IMG/VR virus record: IMGVR_UViG_3300024514_000011
Location: 1 to 41,589 of that record
Source: a virus
Direction: 5' to 3' (one strand)
DNA length: 41,589 bases
Below the pieces are notes generated by a model. It saw nothing but the letters and a program-made list of their open reading frames with translations, ran no database searches and was not told the DNA's origin. Position numbers and translations under genes: made by a program. Within the stretch, counting starts at the first letter, position 1, and every line of letters begins with the position of its first letter. Below are positions 13,977 to 21,069 of this stretch, piece after piece.

Positions 13977-14325
13977 TGGGAAAAATATGATACCAGAAGA
14001 TCAAAATGCTATAGACTATCTTATCTTAAATAAGGCTCTTGAAGTTGTTGGGGTAGATTCAACAACAGGAGAACTTCTGTATGGATTTACTCCTAAAATA
14101 AAGGACATAATGCCAGAATTATATAGGGAGCATTTAAACCACGTTAATTCTGAGATAATGACTATGTGGGAAAAAGGGTTTGTAAATGTAGATTTGTTAT
14201 CTGATGAGCCTATAGTTACCCTAACAGATAAAGCATTTGATAAAAATGAAGTGGCTAAATTATCTCAGGATCACCGCTGGGCTTTGGATGAAATGAAGCG
14301 CCTCATGAAGAGGCGAAACTTCTGA
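13942..14325 (+). CDS. Hypothetical protein
   Basis: A 127-aa protein with no motif I recognise. It has a mixed alpha/beta appearance with a basic C-terminal helix (DEMKRLMKRRNF). Its start overlaps the thioredoxin gene by 35 nt, so it is likely co-translated. Its last codons contain CGCCTC/GAGGCG (14299-14315), a small hairpin just before the next promoter. A winged-helix fold is possible but not supported by more than overall pattern. Confidence 0.6.
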   Translation: MKKILKLIFNPDGKNMIPEDQNAIDYLILNKALEVVGVDSTTGELLYGFTPKIKDIMPELYREHLNHVNSEIMTMWEKGFVNVDLLSDEPIVTLTDKAFDKNEVAKLSQDHRWALDEMKRLMKRRNF

Positions 14326-14331
14326 TATAAT
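14323..14331 (+). promoter_or_regulatory. Extended -10 promoter TGATATAAT
   Basis: TG-A-TATAAT (TATAAT 14326-14331) overlaps the stop of the previous gene; the leader carries AGGAGG before ATG 14355. Confidence 0.6.
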
Positions 14332-14354
14332 CTATGTATATCTAGGAGGATTAT

Positions 14355-15572
14355 ATGCCAGTAGGTGGTAAAGGAAAGCCAGCAGGCGGGTACCGTGCTG
14401 GTAAAAAAGGATCTTATGGTTGTGCAGGATTTCCAACTGTAAGTGCTGACGGCACAGTACATGGATGCCATCCAACTAAGGCTAAGGCTCAAGCACAGGC
14501 TCGTGCTATTTGGGCAAGTACGGCTAAAAAATTTATAAATGGTGTAGAAAAAGCAATGGTCACTGAAGGTGATTATGTTATGTTTCTTTGCGAAGAAGAT
14601 GAAATTAAAGTTGGTCAAGTAGAGTTTGTAATGACTGAAGGTACTTATGGACTAACAGGTTCAGAATATGCAATGGAAGCAACGCCAGAAGATCCAGTAT
14701 TATCTATTCGTATTTTTGAAGAAGAAGACGGTGCTTGGGAAGCAACTGAAGATATTCATGCACACAGAGCATCTGAAGTAGTAAAAATTGAATCATTAAT
14801 GGTATCAAGAGACGTTGTTGAAGAAATGTCTTCAAGTTCTTCTCCAGAAGAAACAATGCAGTCTTCAATGGATGCTTATGATAATTCAATTGGCAAATCT
14901 TATCAATCCGACAATGAAGATGAAGATAAATGGGATAATATGACAAAAGCCTGTTGGGTAGGATATGAGCAAAGAGGCATGAAAGAAAAAGATGGAAGAA
15001 TGGTTCCTAACTGTGTGCCTGTAAATAAAGCGCAGATGGCTAATGCACCATATCAAGATGCTGAATTAGATAGACAAGATAGTGCAGATATAGAATTGGC
15101 TGCTAAACCTAACTATGAAGATATGATTAAGCCACGCAGAAGTGGTTCAACACCAGCAAATCCAAGACTATATGCTTCAGTTGTGCAAGCAGCAAAAGAT
15201 AAATTTGACGTTTATCCTTCTGCAGTTGCAAATGGCTGGGTAGTTCAAGAATACAAACGTCGTGGTGGTACATACAAAGGAGTTGACATGGACAAGAGAG
15301 AATTCTCTGGAGGACAACGTGAAAGAATGGCAGAGGCTGGAACAGCAATGCCTGATGGTTCTTTCCCAATTGGAAATCGTGCAGATCTTATGAATGCAAT
15401 TCGTTCTGTTGGACGTGCAAAAGATTATGGTGCTGCAAGAGCACATATTATTCGTCGTGCACGTGCACTAAATGCAATGGATATGCTTCCTGAAGATTGG
15501 CGTAATAAAGCAACAAAGGGTATGGGAGATTGGTCTGGATCAATTTTTGATCTAAATCCATTTGTAAAATAA
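14355..15572 (+). CDS. Virion-associated-type protein with DUF6582-like C-terminus
   Basis: A 405-aa multi-domain protein. The N-terminal part (1-55) is Gly/Lys/Ala-rich with two cysteines; residues about 65-150 form an acidic SH3- or KOW-like beta domain; about 155-185 is Ser-rich linker; about 265-320 a KPRR...GWVVQEYKRRGG segment; and the last 85 residues (PDGSFPI-x-NRADLMNAIRSVGRA ... HIIRRARAL) match the DUF6582-like domain found in phage head-maturation and related proteins. This suggests a structural or assembly role. Good AGGAGG ribosome site. Confidence 0.6.
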   Translation: MPVGGKGKPAGGYRAGKKGSYGCAGFPTVSADGTVHGCHPTKAKAQAQARAIWASTAKKFINGVEKAMVTEGDYVMFLCEEDEIKVGQVEFVMTEGTYGLTGSEYAMEATPEDPVLSIRIFEEEDGAWEATEDIHAHRASEVVKIESLMVSRDVVEEMSSSSSPEETMQSSMDAYDNSIGKSYQSDNEDEDKWDNMTKACWVGYEQRGMKEKDGRMVPNCVPVNKAQMANAPYQDAELDRQDSADIELAAKPNYEDMIKPRRSGSTPANPRLYASVVQAAKDKFDVYPSAVANGWVVQEYKRRGGTYKGVDMDKREFSGGQRERMAEAGTAMPDGSFPIGNRADLMNAIRSVGRAKDYGAARAHIIRRARALNAMDMLPEDWRNKATKGMGDWSGSIFDLNPFVK

Positions 15573-15712
15573 TGTCTTCTGGCAAATATAAAACAAAACA
15601 TCCTTTTAACCCCATTCAAATTAAAAATGGCATGATTGTTAGACTTAATAAGAATGGAACAGTTAAATCAATTCTTGGTAAATATGGAGAGTATAAGAAA
15701 AATGAAAAGTAA
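15572..15712 (+). CDS. Small basic hypothetical protein
   Basis: A 46-aa Lys-rich protein starting at ATG 15572 within TAATG of the previous stop and ending after the next start (15702), so it is translationally coupled on both sides. The central segment IKNGMIVRLNKNGTVKSIL looks like a beta-hairpin. It is missed by length cut-offs. Function unknown. Confidence 0.6.
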   Translation: MSSGKYKTKHPFNPIQIKNGMIVRLNKNGTVKSILGKYGEYKKNEK

Positions 15713-16106
15713 AATTATTCAGCCTTCAGATATGTACAAAGCAGAAACATACACACCAACTTCTGGTATGAAAGCAGCAGCACGTCGTGCTTTGCGCTGG
15801 AAAGAAGAAGGTAAAGCAACAGGTGCGGGAACTCCAGTAGGTTGGGGTCGTGCAACAGATATTGTCGCTGGTCGTGCATTATCATTAGATACAGTTAAGC
15901 GCATGTATTCTTTCTTTTCTCGTCATGAAGTTGACAAAAAAGGAAAAGACTTCTATAATAATAGTAATCCATCTAATGGAAGAATTATGTGGGATGCATG
16001 GGGTGGAGACGCAGGATTCTCTTGGTCTCGTGCAATTGTAGAGCGTGAAAAGAAAAAGTCTCAGAAAGTCTGGGAAGGTAGCGCATTTAGTCCAAAAAGG
16101 GGGTAA
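15702..16106 (+). CDS. Phage protein with GRIMWDAWGGDAG-type domain
   Basis: A 134-aa protein. Residues about 22-60 (SGMKAAARRALRWKEEG ... GTPVGWGRA) and about 65-115 (SLDTVKRMYSFFSRHEVDKKGK ... GRIMWDAWGGDAG) form a domain often found alone or fused to phage head or portal-associated proteins. The function is not established. ATG 15702 is preceded by GGAGAG; the earlier in-frame ATG 15636 lies within the 46-aa gene and has no ribosome site. Confidence 0.65.
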   Translation: MKSKIIQPSDMYKAETYTPTSGMKAAARRALRWKEEGKATGAGTPVGWGRATDIVAGRALSLDTVKRMYSFFSRHEVDKKGKDFYNNSNPSNGRIMWDAWGGDAGFSWSRAIVEREKKKSQKVWEGSAFSPKRG

Positions 16107-16109
16107 GTC

Positions 16110-16277
16110 ATGGAAGAACTTGGGGTAGAGGAACTAAAGCAATTAGTTAATTTTTATCGTCAGAAAGCATCTGATACAGAATTTCAATTGCTACAAACAC
16201 AGATCAGGTTTAATAAACTTATGATCAGCCAAGCAGAACCAGTGCCTGCAACAAAAATAACAAAAACTAAATCTTAA
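16110..16277 (+). CDS. Small helical hypothetical protein
   Basis: A 55-aa protein, mostly one long helix (residues 3-42: EELGVEELKQLVNFYRQK...) and a Thr/Lys tail. ATG 16110 lies 3 nt after the previous stop, with AGGGGG upstream overlapping its end. It may be a coiled-coil partner of the neighbouring structural-type proteins; this is inference only. Confidence 0.6.
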   Translation: MEELGVEELKQLVNFYRQKASDTEFQLLQTQIRFNKLMISQAEPVPATKITKTKS

Positions 16278-16291
16278 TAGTAGGAAATAAG

Positions 16292-16714
16292 ATGGAATAC
16301 ATTTTAGCCATAGGCTTGACTTTTGTATTGTCTTTGGCTATAATTAAACTTAGCACAAGAAAAAGCATGAAAAATATTGGTCGTATCACGTATAGCCAAA
16401 CATCTATACATGAGAGAACAAAACATTTTATGCCTAAAAATCTATATAAAAAACCAGAAGTGGTTTCACAGTCTAGAAAACATGTAGAAGCACATATGGT
16501 AAAAATAATTGTTATAGAGGACAAGGCATACTGGGTTAAAGATAATATCTTTTATGTGGCTGAAACACAATATGGAAACATAATTCCAGAAAGTGTGAAG
16601 CCAGTTGACACTGCAGATATGTCTAAAAAAGATATTGACAAAATGCTTTTTATATTGGATAATTTAGGTAAGGGAAAGAAGAGAGATGATAGTAGTAGTA
16701 CAGGGAACGAGTGA
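16292..16714 (+). CDS. N-terminally membrane-anchored hypothetical protein
   Basis: A 140-aa protein with one membrane helix (residues 3-20) followed by a basic stretch, so the rest is probably cytoplasmic. The C-terminal part (about 65-125) has a small beta region (VKIIVIEDKAYWVKDNIFYVAE) and an acidic/basic helix. No family recognised. It overlaps the next gene by 29 nt. Confidence 0.6.
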   Translation: MEYILAIGLTFVLSLAIIKLSTRKSMKNIGRITYSQTSIHERTKHFMPKNLYKKPEVVSQSRKHVEAHMVKIIVIEDKAYWVKDNIFYVAETQYGNIIPESVKPVDTADMSKKDIDKMLFILDNLGKGKKRDDSSSTGNE

Positions 16715-17036
16715 CTTTAATGATTATAATGTCTTCATTCGTGCTATGGGCGTTGCTATGTCAAGCATGAAAGAAGATGATCAAGACTTCTTTATCTACT
16801 CCGCTGGACCTGCAAGAATTAATTCTATGGTCTCAGAATTCTGTAACCTTTCAGAACGTGGCATGAAGGCAAGAGGAAAAAGAATTAAATACTATAAAGT
16901 TCCTATTCAATGGGTTTATGAAAATATGACTTATGTTAATTATTTTGCATTCTTAAGTAAACCAAAACAACCAGTTTCTAAACTTGTTGCAGAAGCAGAA
17001 CTAAAAAACATTGAAGTTGGAATTTTTAGATACTAG
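16686..17036 (+). CDS. SLOG-like (YpsA/DUF2493-type) protein
   Basis: A 116-aa Rossmann-like protein: MIVVVQGTSDFNDYNVFIRAM (strand and helix), then DFFIYSAGPARINSMVSEF, then a basic helix and strand KRIKYYKVP-x-QW. This matches the SLOG pattern of GGSRDF ... ISGGARGAD ... PADW, with the glycines partly replaced. SLOG domains bind nucleotide-derived ligands and occur in phage and defence proteins. The assignment is moderate because the GG motif is weakened. Confidence 0.5.
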   Translation: MIVVVQGTSDFNDYNVFIRAMGVAMSSMKEDDQDFFIYSAGPARINSMVSEFCNLSERGMKARGKRIKYYKVPIQWVYENMTYVNYFAFLSKPKQPVSKLVAEAELKNIEVGIFRY

Positions 17037-17044
17037 GGGGAAAT

Positions 17045-17254
17045 ATGATAGTAACAAATTTAGAAAAAATGGAAAAGATTGTTGCTCGTAACAATAATCT
17101 TTCTTGGATTGGTTGGGATGTAGCAGATCGTAAAAGATCAGATGCTGCACGTACTGCCGTCAATGGGGTTAGAGTAAATGGAGTCTGGTACCTTCAGCGC
17201 ATTTATCCAGTTAACCGCAATGGATGGGATATTCCAAATAAGTATAGGGGATAG
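17045..17254 (+). CDS. Small conserved-type hypothetical protein
   Basis: A 69-aa protein with an AGGGGG ribosome site 4 nt upstream. It has a helical first half and the strand-rich end NGVRVNGVWYLQRIYPVNRNGWDIP, which is Trp/Asn-rich. I recall similar sequences in actinophages but no function. It sits between the SLOG-like and WhiB genes with 2-8 nt gaps, in one operon. Confidence 0.6.
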   Translation: MIVTNLEKMEKIVARNNNLSWIGWDVADRKRSDAARTAVNGVRVNGVWYLQRIYPVNRNGWDIPNKYRG

Positions 17255-17256
17255 AT

Positions 17257-17541
17257 ATGAAACAGCATCTGTGGAAAGACGATGCTCTTTGTCTAGGATC
17301 CGATACTAATGTATTCTTTGATATTTACGAAGAACAAACTGAAACAAGAGAATTTGTAGACTCTCTTTGTAGAACATGTCCAGTTGCTAATAAATGTTTT
17401 GCAGTAGGCGTATCTGGCAAAGAGTGGGGAATTTGGGGTGGAATATATTTAGAGGGCGGAGAAATCTCTAAAGAATTTAATAATCATAAGACTAAAAAAG
17501 ATTGGTCTTATACCTGGCAAGCACTAACAATGGAGCAATAA
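17257..17541 (+). CDS. WhiB-like Fe-S transcription factor
   Basis: A 94-aa WhiB family protein. Four cysteines (C12, C38, C41, C47) coordinate a [4Fe-4S] cluster, followed by the GIWGG turn (58-62). WhiB proteins are confined to Actinobacteria and their phages, and bind sigma factors or DNA; the mycobacteriophage TM4 WhiBTM4 represses host WhiB2 and gives superinfection exclusion. The C-terminal basic part is short (EISKEFNNHKTKK). This gene is the strongest host marker in the window. Confidence 0.92.
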   Translation: MKQHLWKDDALCLGSDTNVFFDIYEEQTETREFVDSLCRTCPVANKCFAVGVSGKEWGIWGGIYLEGGEISKEFNNHKTKKDWSYTWQALTMEQ

Positions 17542-17771
17542 TGTATACAGATAAAATGCGTATGGCATTTCATTCTATACCCGCTCCTAAAAACTTTGGG
17601 GTAAGTCTTATTGACAATGAGACATTCATTACGATAAAATTAGATGAGAGATCATTTATACGAATGACTCATGATGAAAAGTTAGATGCAGTCAAGTATG
17701 TATCAATGGTAAAGAAGGCTTTAGAAATGGAAGGGGCAATTGTGCTAGTTACTAGAGAGGTAATTAAATGA
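17541..17771 (+). CDS. Small hypothetical protein
   Basis: A 76-aa protein starting at ATG 17541 (TAATG overlap with the WhiB stop). It has a helix-rich second half (HDEKLDAVKYVSMVKKALEMEG) after a short beta region. There is no recognised motif. Its stop overlaps the next start (ATGA). Confidence 0.6.
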   Translation: MYTDKMRMAFHSIPAPKNFGVSLIDNETFITIKLDERSFIRMTHDEKLDAVKYVSMVKKALEMEGAIVLVTREVIK

Positions 17772-17914
17772 TTAAACATTTTATAAATTATTTTAAATGT
17801 AAAATAAAGGGTCATAATTTAGCAGATGCTGGATCTTGCCCTTTTACAGGATTAAGTTATAAAGTATGCATTGTATGTACAACTACATTTCCTATTGACA
17901 AATCCAAGCAGTAA
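17768..17914 (+). CDS. Tiny zinc-ribbon protein
   Basis: A 48-aa basic protein with C11, C27, and C37-x2-C40, plus a His, in an arrangement that could hold one zinc (KCKIKGHNLADAG ... SCPF ... VCIVC). It overlaps the previous gene by 4 nt. The -35 of the next promoter lies inside its last codons. Function unknown. Confidence 0.6.
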   Translation: MIKHFINYFKCKIKGHNLADAGSCPFTGLSYKVCIVCTTTFPIDKSKQ

Positions 17915-17923
17915 TGGTATATT
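17895..17923 (+). promoter_or_regulatory. Promoter TTGACA-N17-TATATT, leaderless
   Basis: A perfect -35 (17895-17900) and a -10 (17918-17923) ending 6 nt before ATG 17930, with no Shine-Dalgarno. Confidence 0.7.
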
Positions 17924-17929
17924 AGAATC

Positions 17930-18421
17930 ATGCAAACTTTTTTACCGTCTAGTAATTTTATTACCTGTGCTCAAATGTTAGACTCTAAGCGTCTTAATAA
18001 ACAGATTTTAGAAGGCTATCAAATACTCAATGTTTTATCGGGTCAATCTCCTACTGGTGGATGGCGTAATCATCCAGCCGTAAAAATGTGGCGTGGTTTT
18101 GAGAAAACTTTGCATATTTACATTAAAGCAATGATACATGAGGCTAGACTTAGAGGTATCAAGACAGATAAAAACGAAGCAAATATACAAGCACTTTTTA
18201 CTAAAGTGGGAGATTCTTGGGGATCAGGAATGCCAGACTGGTTAACTAATGAGCATACAATGATGCGTGTTGTAACTACTCATAAAGCAAATTTATTTAA
18301 TAAGGATCCACTATATTATGCACAGTTTCAGCCAGCAACATTTAGTCCATATAATGTTCCATGCTGCTCAACGTGTAAATACTATTGGGTTACACATGTA
18401 AAGGAAGATAATGAAAAATAA
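17930..18421 (+). CDS. MSMEG_6728-type pyrimidine-dimer DNA glycosylase-like protein
   Basis: A 163-aa protein beginning MQTFLPSSNF, with LDSKRLNKQILEGYQIL (17-33), WRNHPAVKMWRGFE (45-58) and a later LTNEHTMMRVVTTHKANLF, the pattern of the actinobacterial/phage MSMEG_6728 family, which is annotated as pyrimidine-dimer DNA glycosylase. It would start repair of UV damage. A CCSTCKYYW near the C-terminus is an extra CxxC. Its mRNA is probably leaderless. Confidence 0.7.
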   Translation: MQTFLPSSNFITCAQMLDSKRLNKQILEGYQILNVLSGQSPTGGWRNHPAVKMWRGFEKTLHIYIKAMIHEARLRGIKTDKNEANIQALFTKVGDSWGSGMPDWLTNEHTMMRVVTTHKANLFNKDPLYYAQFQPATFSPYNVPCCSTCKYYWVTHVKEDNEK

Positions 18422-19112
18422 TATCATAACATTTGAAGCGCAAACTGAGCATGTATATGAGGTCAGAGAAAGACCAGTGCCAGCAGCCAAGATGGTTCCT
18501 GATTGGTGGAAAGACATTCCAAAGTATGCAAATGACCAAAACATGTTAAAGTTTGATCCAAAAGCAAGTATTACAGTAAAGCAGTGTGCTCCTACAATAG
18601 ATATGTTAACTGCTGGATACATTCTTCCATTATGGTCTGACCTATATGTTACACAACAAAATAATATTCCATATGTTCAGTGGACCACAGATGAGGAAGT
18701 ATTAAGTGTATGGTCTGCTGATCAGTTAAGTAGTTTTCAAGTTCCAGATGGTTATAGCCCATCCGCTTTTAAATATTATCATGGATGGAATATCATAACT
18801 CCCCCTGGCTGGTCAACATTATTCATACATCCAGTTGGATATCAAAATTTACCAATACGTGTAATTCCTGGCGTTGTTGATACAGATATTTTAACAACAT
18901 CAATTAATTGTCCATTCTTTATTAAAGAAGGATTTAGCGGTACTATTGAAAAAGGTACTCCTATGGTACAAATGATTCCATTTAGACGAGATGCATGGGA
19001 ATCAGAGTTTACTAATCCTGGTAGAAACAAAGCATACTTTGAGTCAGAAAAACTATTTACTAAACTTTATGGCTATTATGCTTCAAAAAGAGCAAAGAAA
19101 ATTTATAAGTAG
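18411..19112 (+). CDS. Unknown phage protein family, paralogue of 29310
   Basis: A 233-aa protein. It aligns along its length with the product at 29310: PDWWKDIPK (PTWYKDIPT), C-x-P-x-x-D-x-x-x-x-GY-x-x-x-LWSDLY, VPDGYS, HP, LP, PGVVDTD, FFIKEGFSGTIEKGTPMVQMIPFRRDAWE. The invariant Trp, Asp, Gly and Pro residues suggest a beta-rich enzyme or binding fold. The gene directly precedes a glycosyltransferase, as does the paralogue, so a role in glycan work is possible. It resembles DUF6065-like proteins from memory; not checked. Confidence 0.65.
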   Translation: MKNNIITFEAQTEHVYEVRERPVPAAKMVPDWWKDIPKYANDQNMLKFDPKASITVKQCAPTIDMLTAGYILPLWSDLYVTQQNNIPYVQWTTDEEVLSVWSADQLSSFQVPDGYSPSAFKYYHGWNIITPPGWSTLFIHPVGYQNLPIRVIPGVVDTDILTTSINCPFFIKEGFSGTIEKGTPMVQMIPFRRDAWESEFTNPGRNKAYFESEKLFTKLYGYYASKRAKKIYK

Positions 19113-20044
19113 TGAGCATATTTATATCAATAGCAAGTTATAGAGATCCAGAATTAGTTAGAACTATTAAATCTGCTATTGATAATGCCGCACATCCAGA
19201 AGAACTATACTTCTCTGTAGTTCTTCAAGAGTTTGAAAAGTTTGAACCAGATTTATCTTGGGTACCTAGACTTTCTCTACAAAAGATGCATCCTAAGTAT
19301 GCTAGAGGTGCTGGTTTTGCAAGAGCAAAGGCTATGGAATCGTATGATGGGCAAGATTATTTTTTACAAATTGATTCACACACAATGTTTGAAAAACATT
19401 GGGATCTCTTATGCATTAAACAACATGAGTTAGCAAAACTATTATCAAACAATGATAAGATAATTCTTTCTTATTTTCCTCCACCATTTTATGTAGAGAC
19501 AAATAAAACAATTAATATTATAAAAAATAATAAAACTCAATTGCCCTACCCAACAAAACAAATACCAAAACTTACTAAGCGTAATGAGTGGACTGCTGAA
19601 AGATTAGAACTAACTAATAAAAATGTTCCTGAGTTATCTACTACAGTATTAGGTGGATTTATTTTTACCACAGGTAACATTGTACAAGAAGTTCCGTATG
19701 ATCCAGAGATATCATTTTTTGGAGAAGAGTTATGTTTTGCAGTACGAGCATGGACACGAGGATGGGATATTTATTCTCCTTGCATAACAATTCTTTATCA
19801 TTTTTATACTCGTGAGGGGTATAGCAAGATATGGAAAGATCGTAATATACGTAAGGTATCTTGGAAAGAACTAGAAGACATATCTAAAGATAAACAGCGC
19901 AAGGTGTTGTGTGGAATTGAAGAGGGTATTTTTGGTGTGGGAAAATATAGGCATATTAAACTTTATGAAAAAATGACAGGTATAGACTTTAAAAAAATGT
20001 ATAACCACTCTGGTGATACAATAGTATTTGGACAAAGGAATTAA
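19112..20044 (+). CDS. GT60-like (GlcNAc-type) glycosyltransferase
   Basis: A 310-aa protein starting at GTG 19112, overlapping the previous TAG. IFISIASYRDPELVRTI (2-18) and YFLQIDSHTMFE (about 84-95; the D-x-H metal site) match the GlcNAc-transferase domain of family GT60, which adds GlcNAc to Thr or hydroxyproline in proteins. Later it has GGFIFTTGN and SFFGEELCFAVRAWTRGWDIYSP, typical of GT-A catalytic regions. The acceptor is unknown; a virion protein or a glycan on the virion is possible. Confidence 0.75.
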   Translation: MSIFISIASYRDPELVRTIKSAIDNAAHPEELYFSVVLQEFEKFEPDLSWVPRLSLQKMHPKYARGAGFARAKAMESYDGQDYFLQIDSHTMFEKHWDLLCIKQHELAKLLSNNDKIILSYFPPPFYVETNKTINIIKNNKTQLPYPTKQIPKLTKRNEWTAERLELTNKNVPELSTTVLGGFIFTTGNIVQEVPYDPEISFFGEELCFAVRAWTRGWDIYSPCITILYHFYTREGYSKIWKDRNIRKVSWKELEDISKDKQRKVLCGIEEGIFGVGKYRHIKLYEKMTGIDFKKMYNHSGDTIVFGQRN

Positions 20045-20045
20045 T

Positions 20046-20408
20046 ATGGAAATCGCACTGGCTGTACTTAGCATCATTTCTTTATCTTTTATGATTGCAT
20101 ATGTTGCTGTAGTAAAAAAACTTAAAACTGTAAGTGATGGATTTGCACAACTACTTGTTGCCTATAGTTCAATGTCAACAGCACTTGAAACTACCCAGTC
20201 TTTTGCATCATCTCCAGAAGATCAAGATATTCATAAAGAAAACTTTATTAAATTTTTATCTGATTCTCGTGATTGGGCTTTTGATTATATTGAGCGGTCT
20301 CAAGAAACTATAAAAGAAGTTATTGAAGAGTTAAATAGTATTGATAAAAAAGAACTATCAGATAAGTTACTTACACTTTTACCAGAGAACATAGATGATA
20401 GACGCTAG
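20046..20408 (+). CDS. Membrane-anchored helical protein
   Basis: A 120-aa protein with one N-terminal membrane helix (residues 2-22) and a long helical, acidic cytoplasmic part with coiled-coil character. The start is ATG 20046 directly after the preceding stop, with GGAATT upstream. An upstream in-frame ATG at 20028 lies in the glycosyltransferase gene and would add a charged segment before the membrane helix. Function unknown. Confidence 0.6.
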   Translation: MEIALAVLSIISLSFMIAYVAVVKKLKTVSDGFAQLLVAYSSMSTALETTQSFASSPEDQDIHKENFIKFLSDSRDWAFDYIERSQETIKEVIEELNSIDKKELSDKLLTLLPENIDDRR

Positions 20409-20604
20409 GGGTATTCCAACTTGCGATTGCCCAAATTGTGGACAAAATTTATTCAGGGCATTAATATCATTTGATCCAGAAACTTATATGGTTGCTATGT
20501 ATCATTTGGATATTCAGTGCGATAACTGTGGTGCGCTATGTACCGCACCAACTCCATTGGATCATCCAGAAAATCCAGACAGTGGTAAGGGGGTAAAGGG
20601 ATGA
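20395..20604 (+). CDS. Zinc-ribbon protein
   Basis: A 69-aa protein with CDCPNCGQNLF (Cys12-Cys15 pair) and CDNCGALC (about 43-50), two CxxC knuckles about 30 residues apart, the classical zinc-ribbon. It overlaps the previous gene by 14 nt and the XapX gene by 4 nt. Likely nucleic acid or protein binding; role unknown. Confidence 0.7.
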   Translation: MIDARGIPTCDCPNCGQNLFRALISFDPETYMVAMYHLDIQCDNCGALCTAPTPLDHPENPDSGKGVKG

Positions 20605-20759
20605 AAGATATTATATTATCAACATTAACAGGTTTTGGATGCGGTTTAGTATTTGCTGCATTCAAGTTGCCAGTTCCAGCACCGCCAGTTTTTGCAGGGG
20701 TGGCAGGAATTATTGGCTTGTGGGCTGGCTATGCTATACTAATAAAGGTTCTATCCTAG
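20601..20759 (+). CDS. XapX-domain small membrane protein
   Basis: A 52-aa protein with two membrane segments. LTGFGCGLVFAAFKLPVPAPPVFAGVAGIIGLWAGY-type sequence (residues 8-44) matches the XapX domain (G-x-x-x-G-x-x-F ... LP-x-PAPP-x-x-AG-x-x-GI-x-G-x-x-GY). The function of XapX proteins is unknown. The start overlaps the previous stop (ATGA). Confidence 0.8.
   Translation: MKDIILSTLTGFGCGLVFAAFKLPVPAPPVFAGVAGIIGLWAGYAILIKVLS
20713..20740 (+). promoter_or_regulatory. Promoter TTGGCT-N16-TATACT with TGC extension
   Basis: The -10 (20735-20740) is preceded by TGC; a -35-like TTGGCT lies at 20713-20718. It overlaps the end of the XapX gene and drives the gene at 20769, whose leader carries AGGAGG. 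Confidence 0.5.
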
Positions 20760-20768
20760 GAGGAAAAC

Positions 20769-21020
20769 ATGGAACTAAGTAAGAAACATAAAGCAATGCT
20801 TGCATCATATGGTCGTTCGATTGTTGGTGCAGTAGCAGCATTGTACGTTGCAGGAGTAACAGATCCAAAGGATCTATGGGCAGCACTTGTTGGTGCACTC
20901 ATTCCAGTAGCAGCACGTGCAATTAATCCTAACGATGCAGCATTTGGTCGTTTGCCAAAGGCTTCTGTAGTTGAAGAGGCTCTTAAGGCTGCAAAGCCAA
21001 AGAAGAAGACTGCTAAGTAA
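20769..21020 (+). CDS. Small hydrophobic phage protein (holin-like)
   Basis: An 83-aa protein with a hydrophobic middle (residues 12-52: YGRSIVGAVAALYVAGV ... LWAALVGALIPVAARAI) and a very basic tail (KAAKPKKKTAK). The layout resembles small phage membrane proteins often called holins, and could be a second holin next to the one at 9295; a structural membrane protein is also possible. It is the last gene of the rightward arm and ends 17 nt before a terminator. Confidence 0.55.
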   Translation: MELSKKHKAMLASYGRSIVGAVAALYVAGVTDPKDLWAALVGALIPVAARAINPNDAAFGRLPKASVVEEALKAAKPKKKTAK

Positions 21021-21036
21021 TTTAGTTAGTAACTAT

Positions 21037-21069
21037 AAGGCGGGTCTAGCAATGGACCCGTCTTATTTT
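21037..21069. terminator. Bidirectional terminator between convergent arms
   Basis: AAGGCGGGTC (21037-21046) pairs with GACCCGTCTT (21055-21064), 10 bp with one G-T pair, followed by ATTTT on the + strand. On the - strand the tract after the stem is ATAGTT. The leftward glycosyltransferase stops at 21063, inside the stem, so it can serve both directions. Confidence 0.8.

Noticed and set aside
14299-14315. CGCCTC/GAGGCG hairpin as terminator
   Set aside because: It lies inside coding sequence, has no T-run and precedes a promoter. The arms match one hairpin of the RNA at 33.45 kb, probably by chance.
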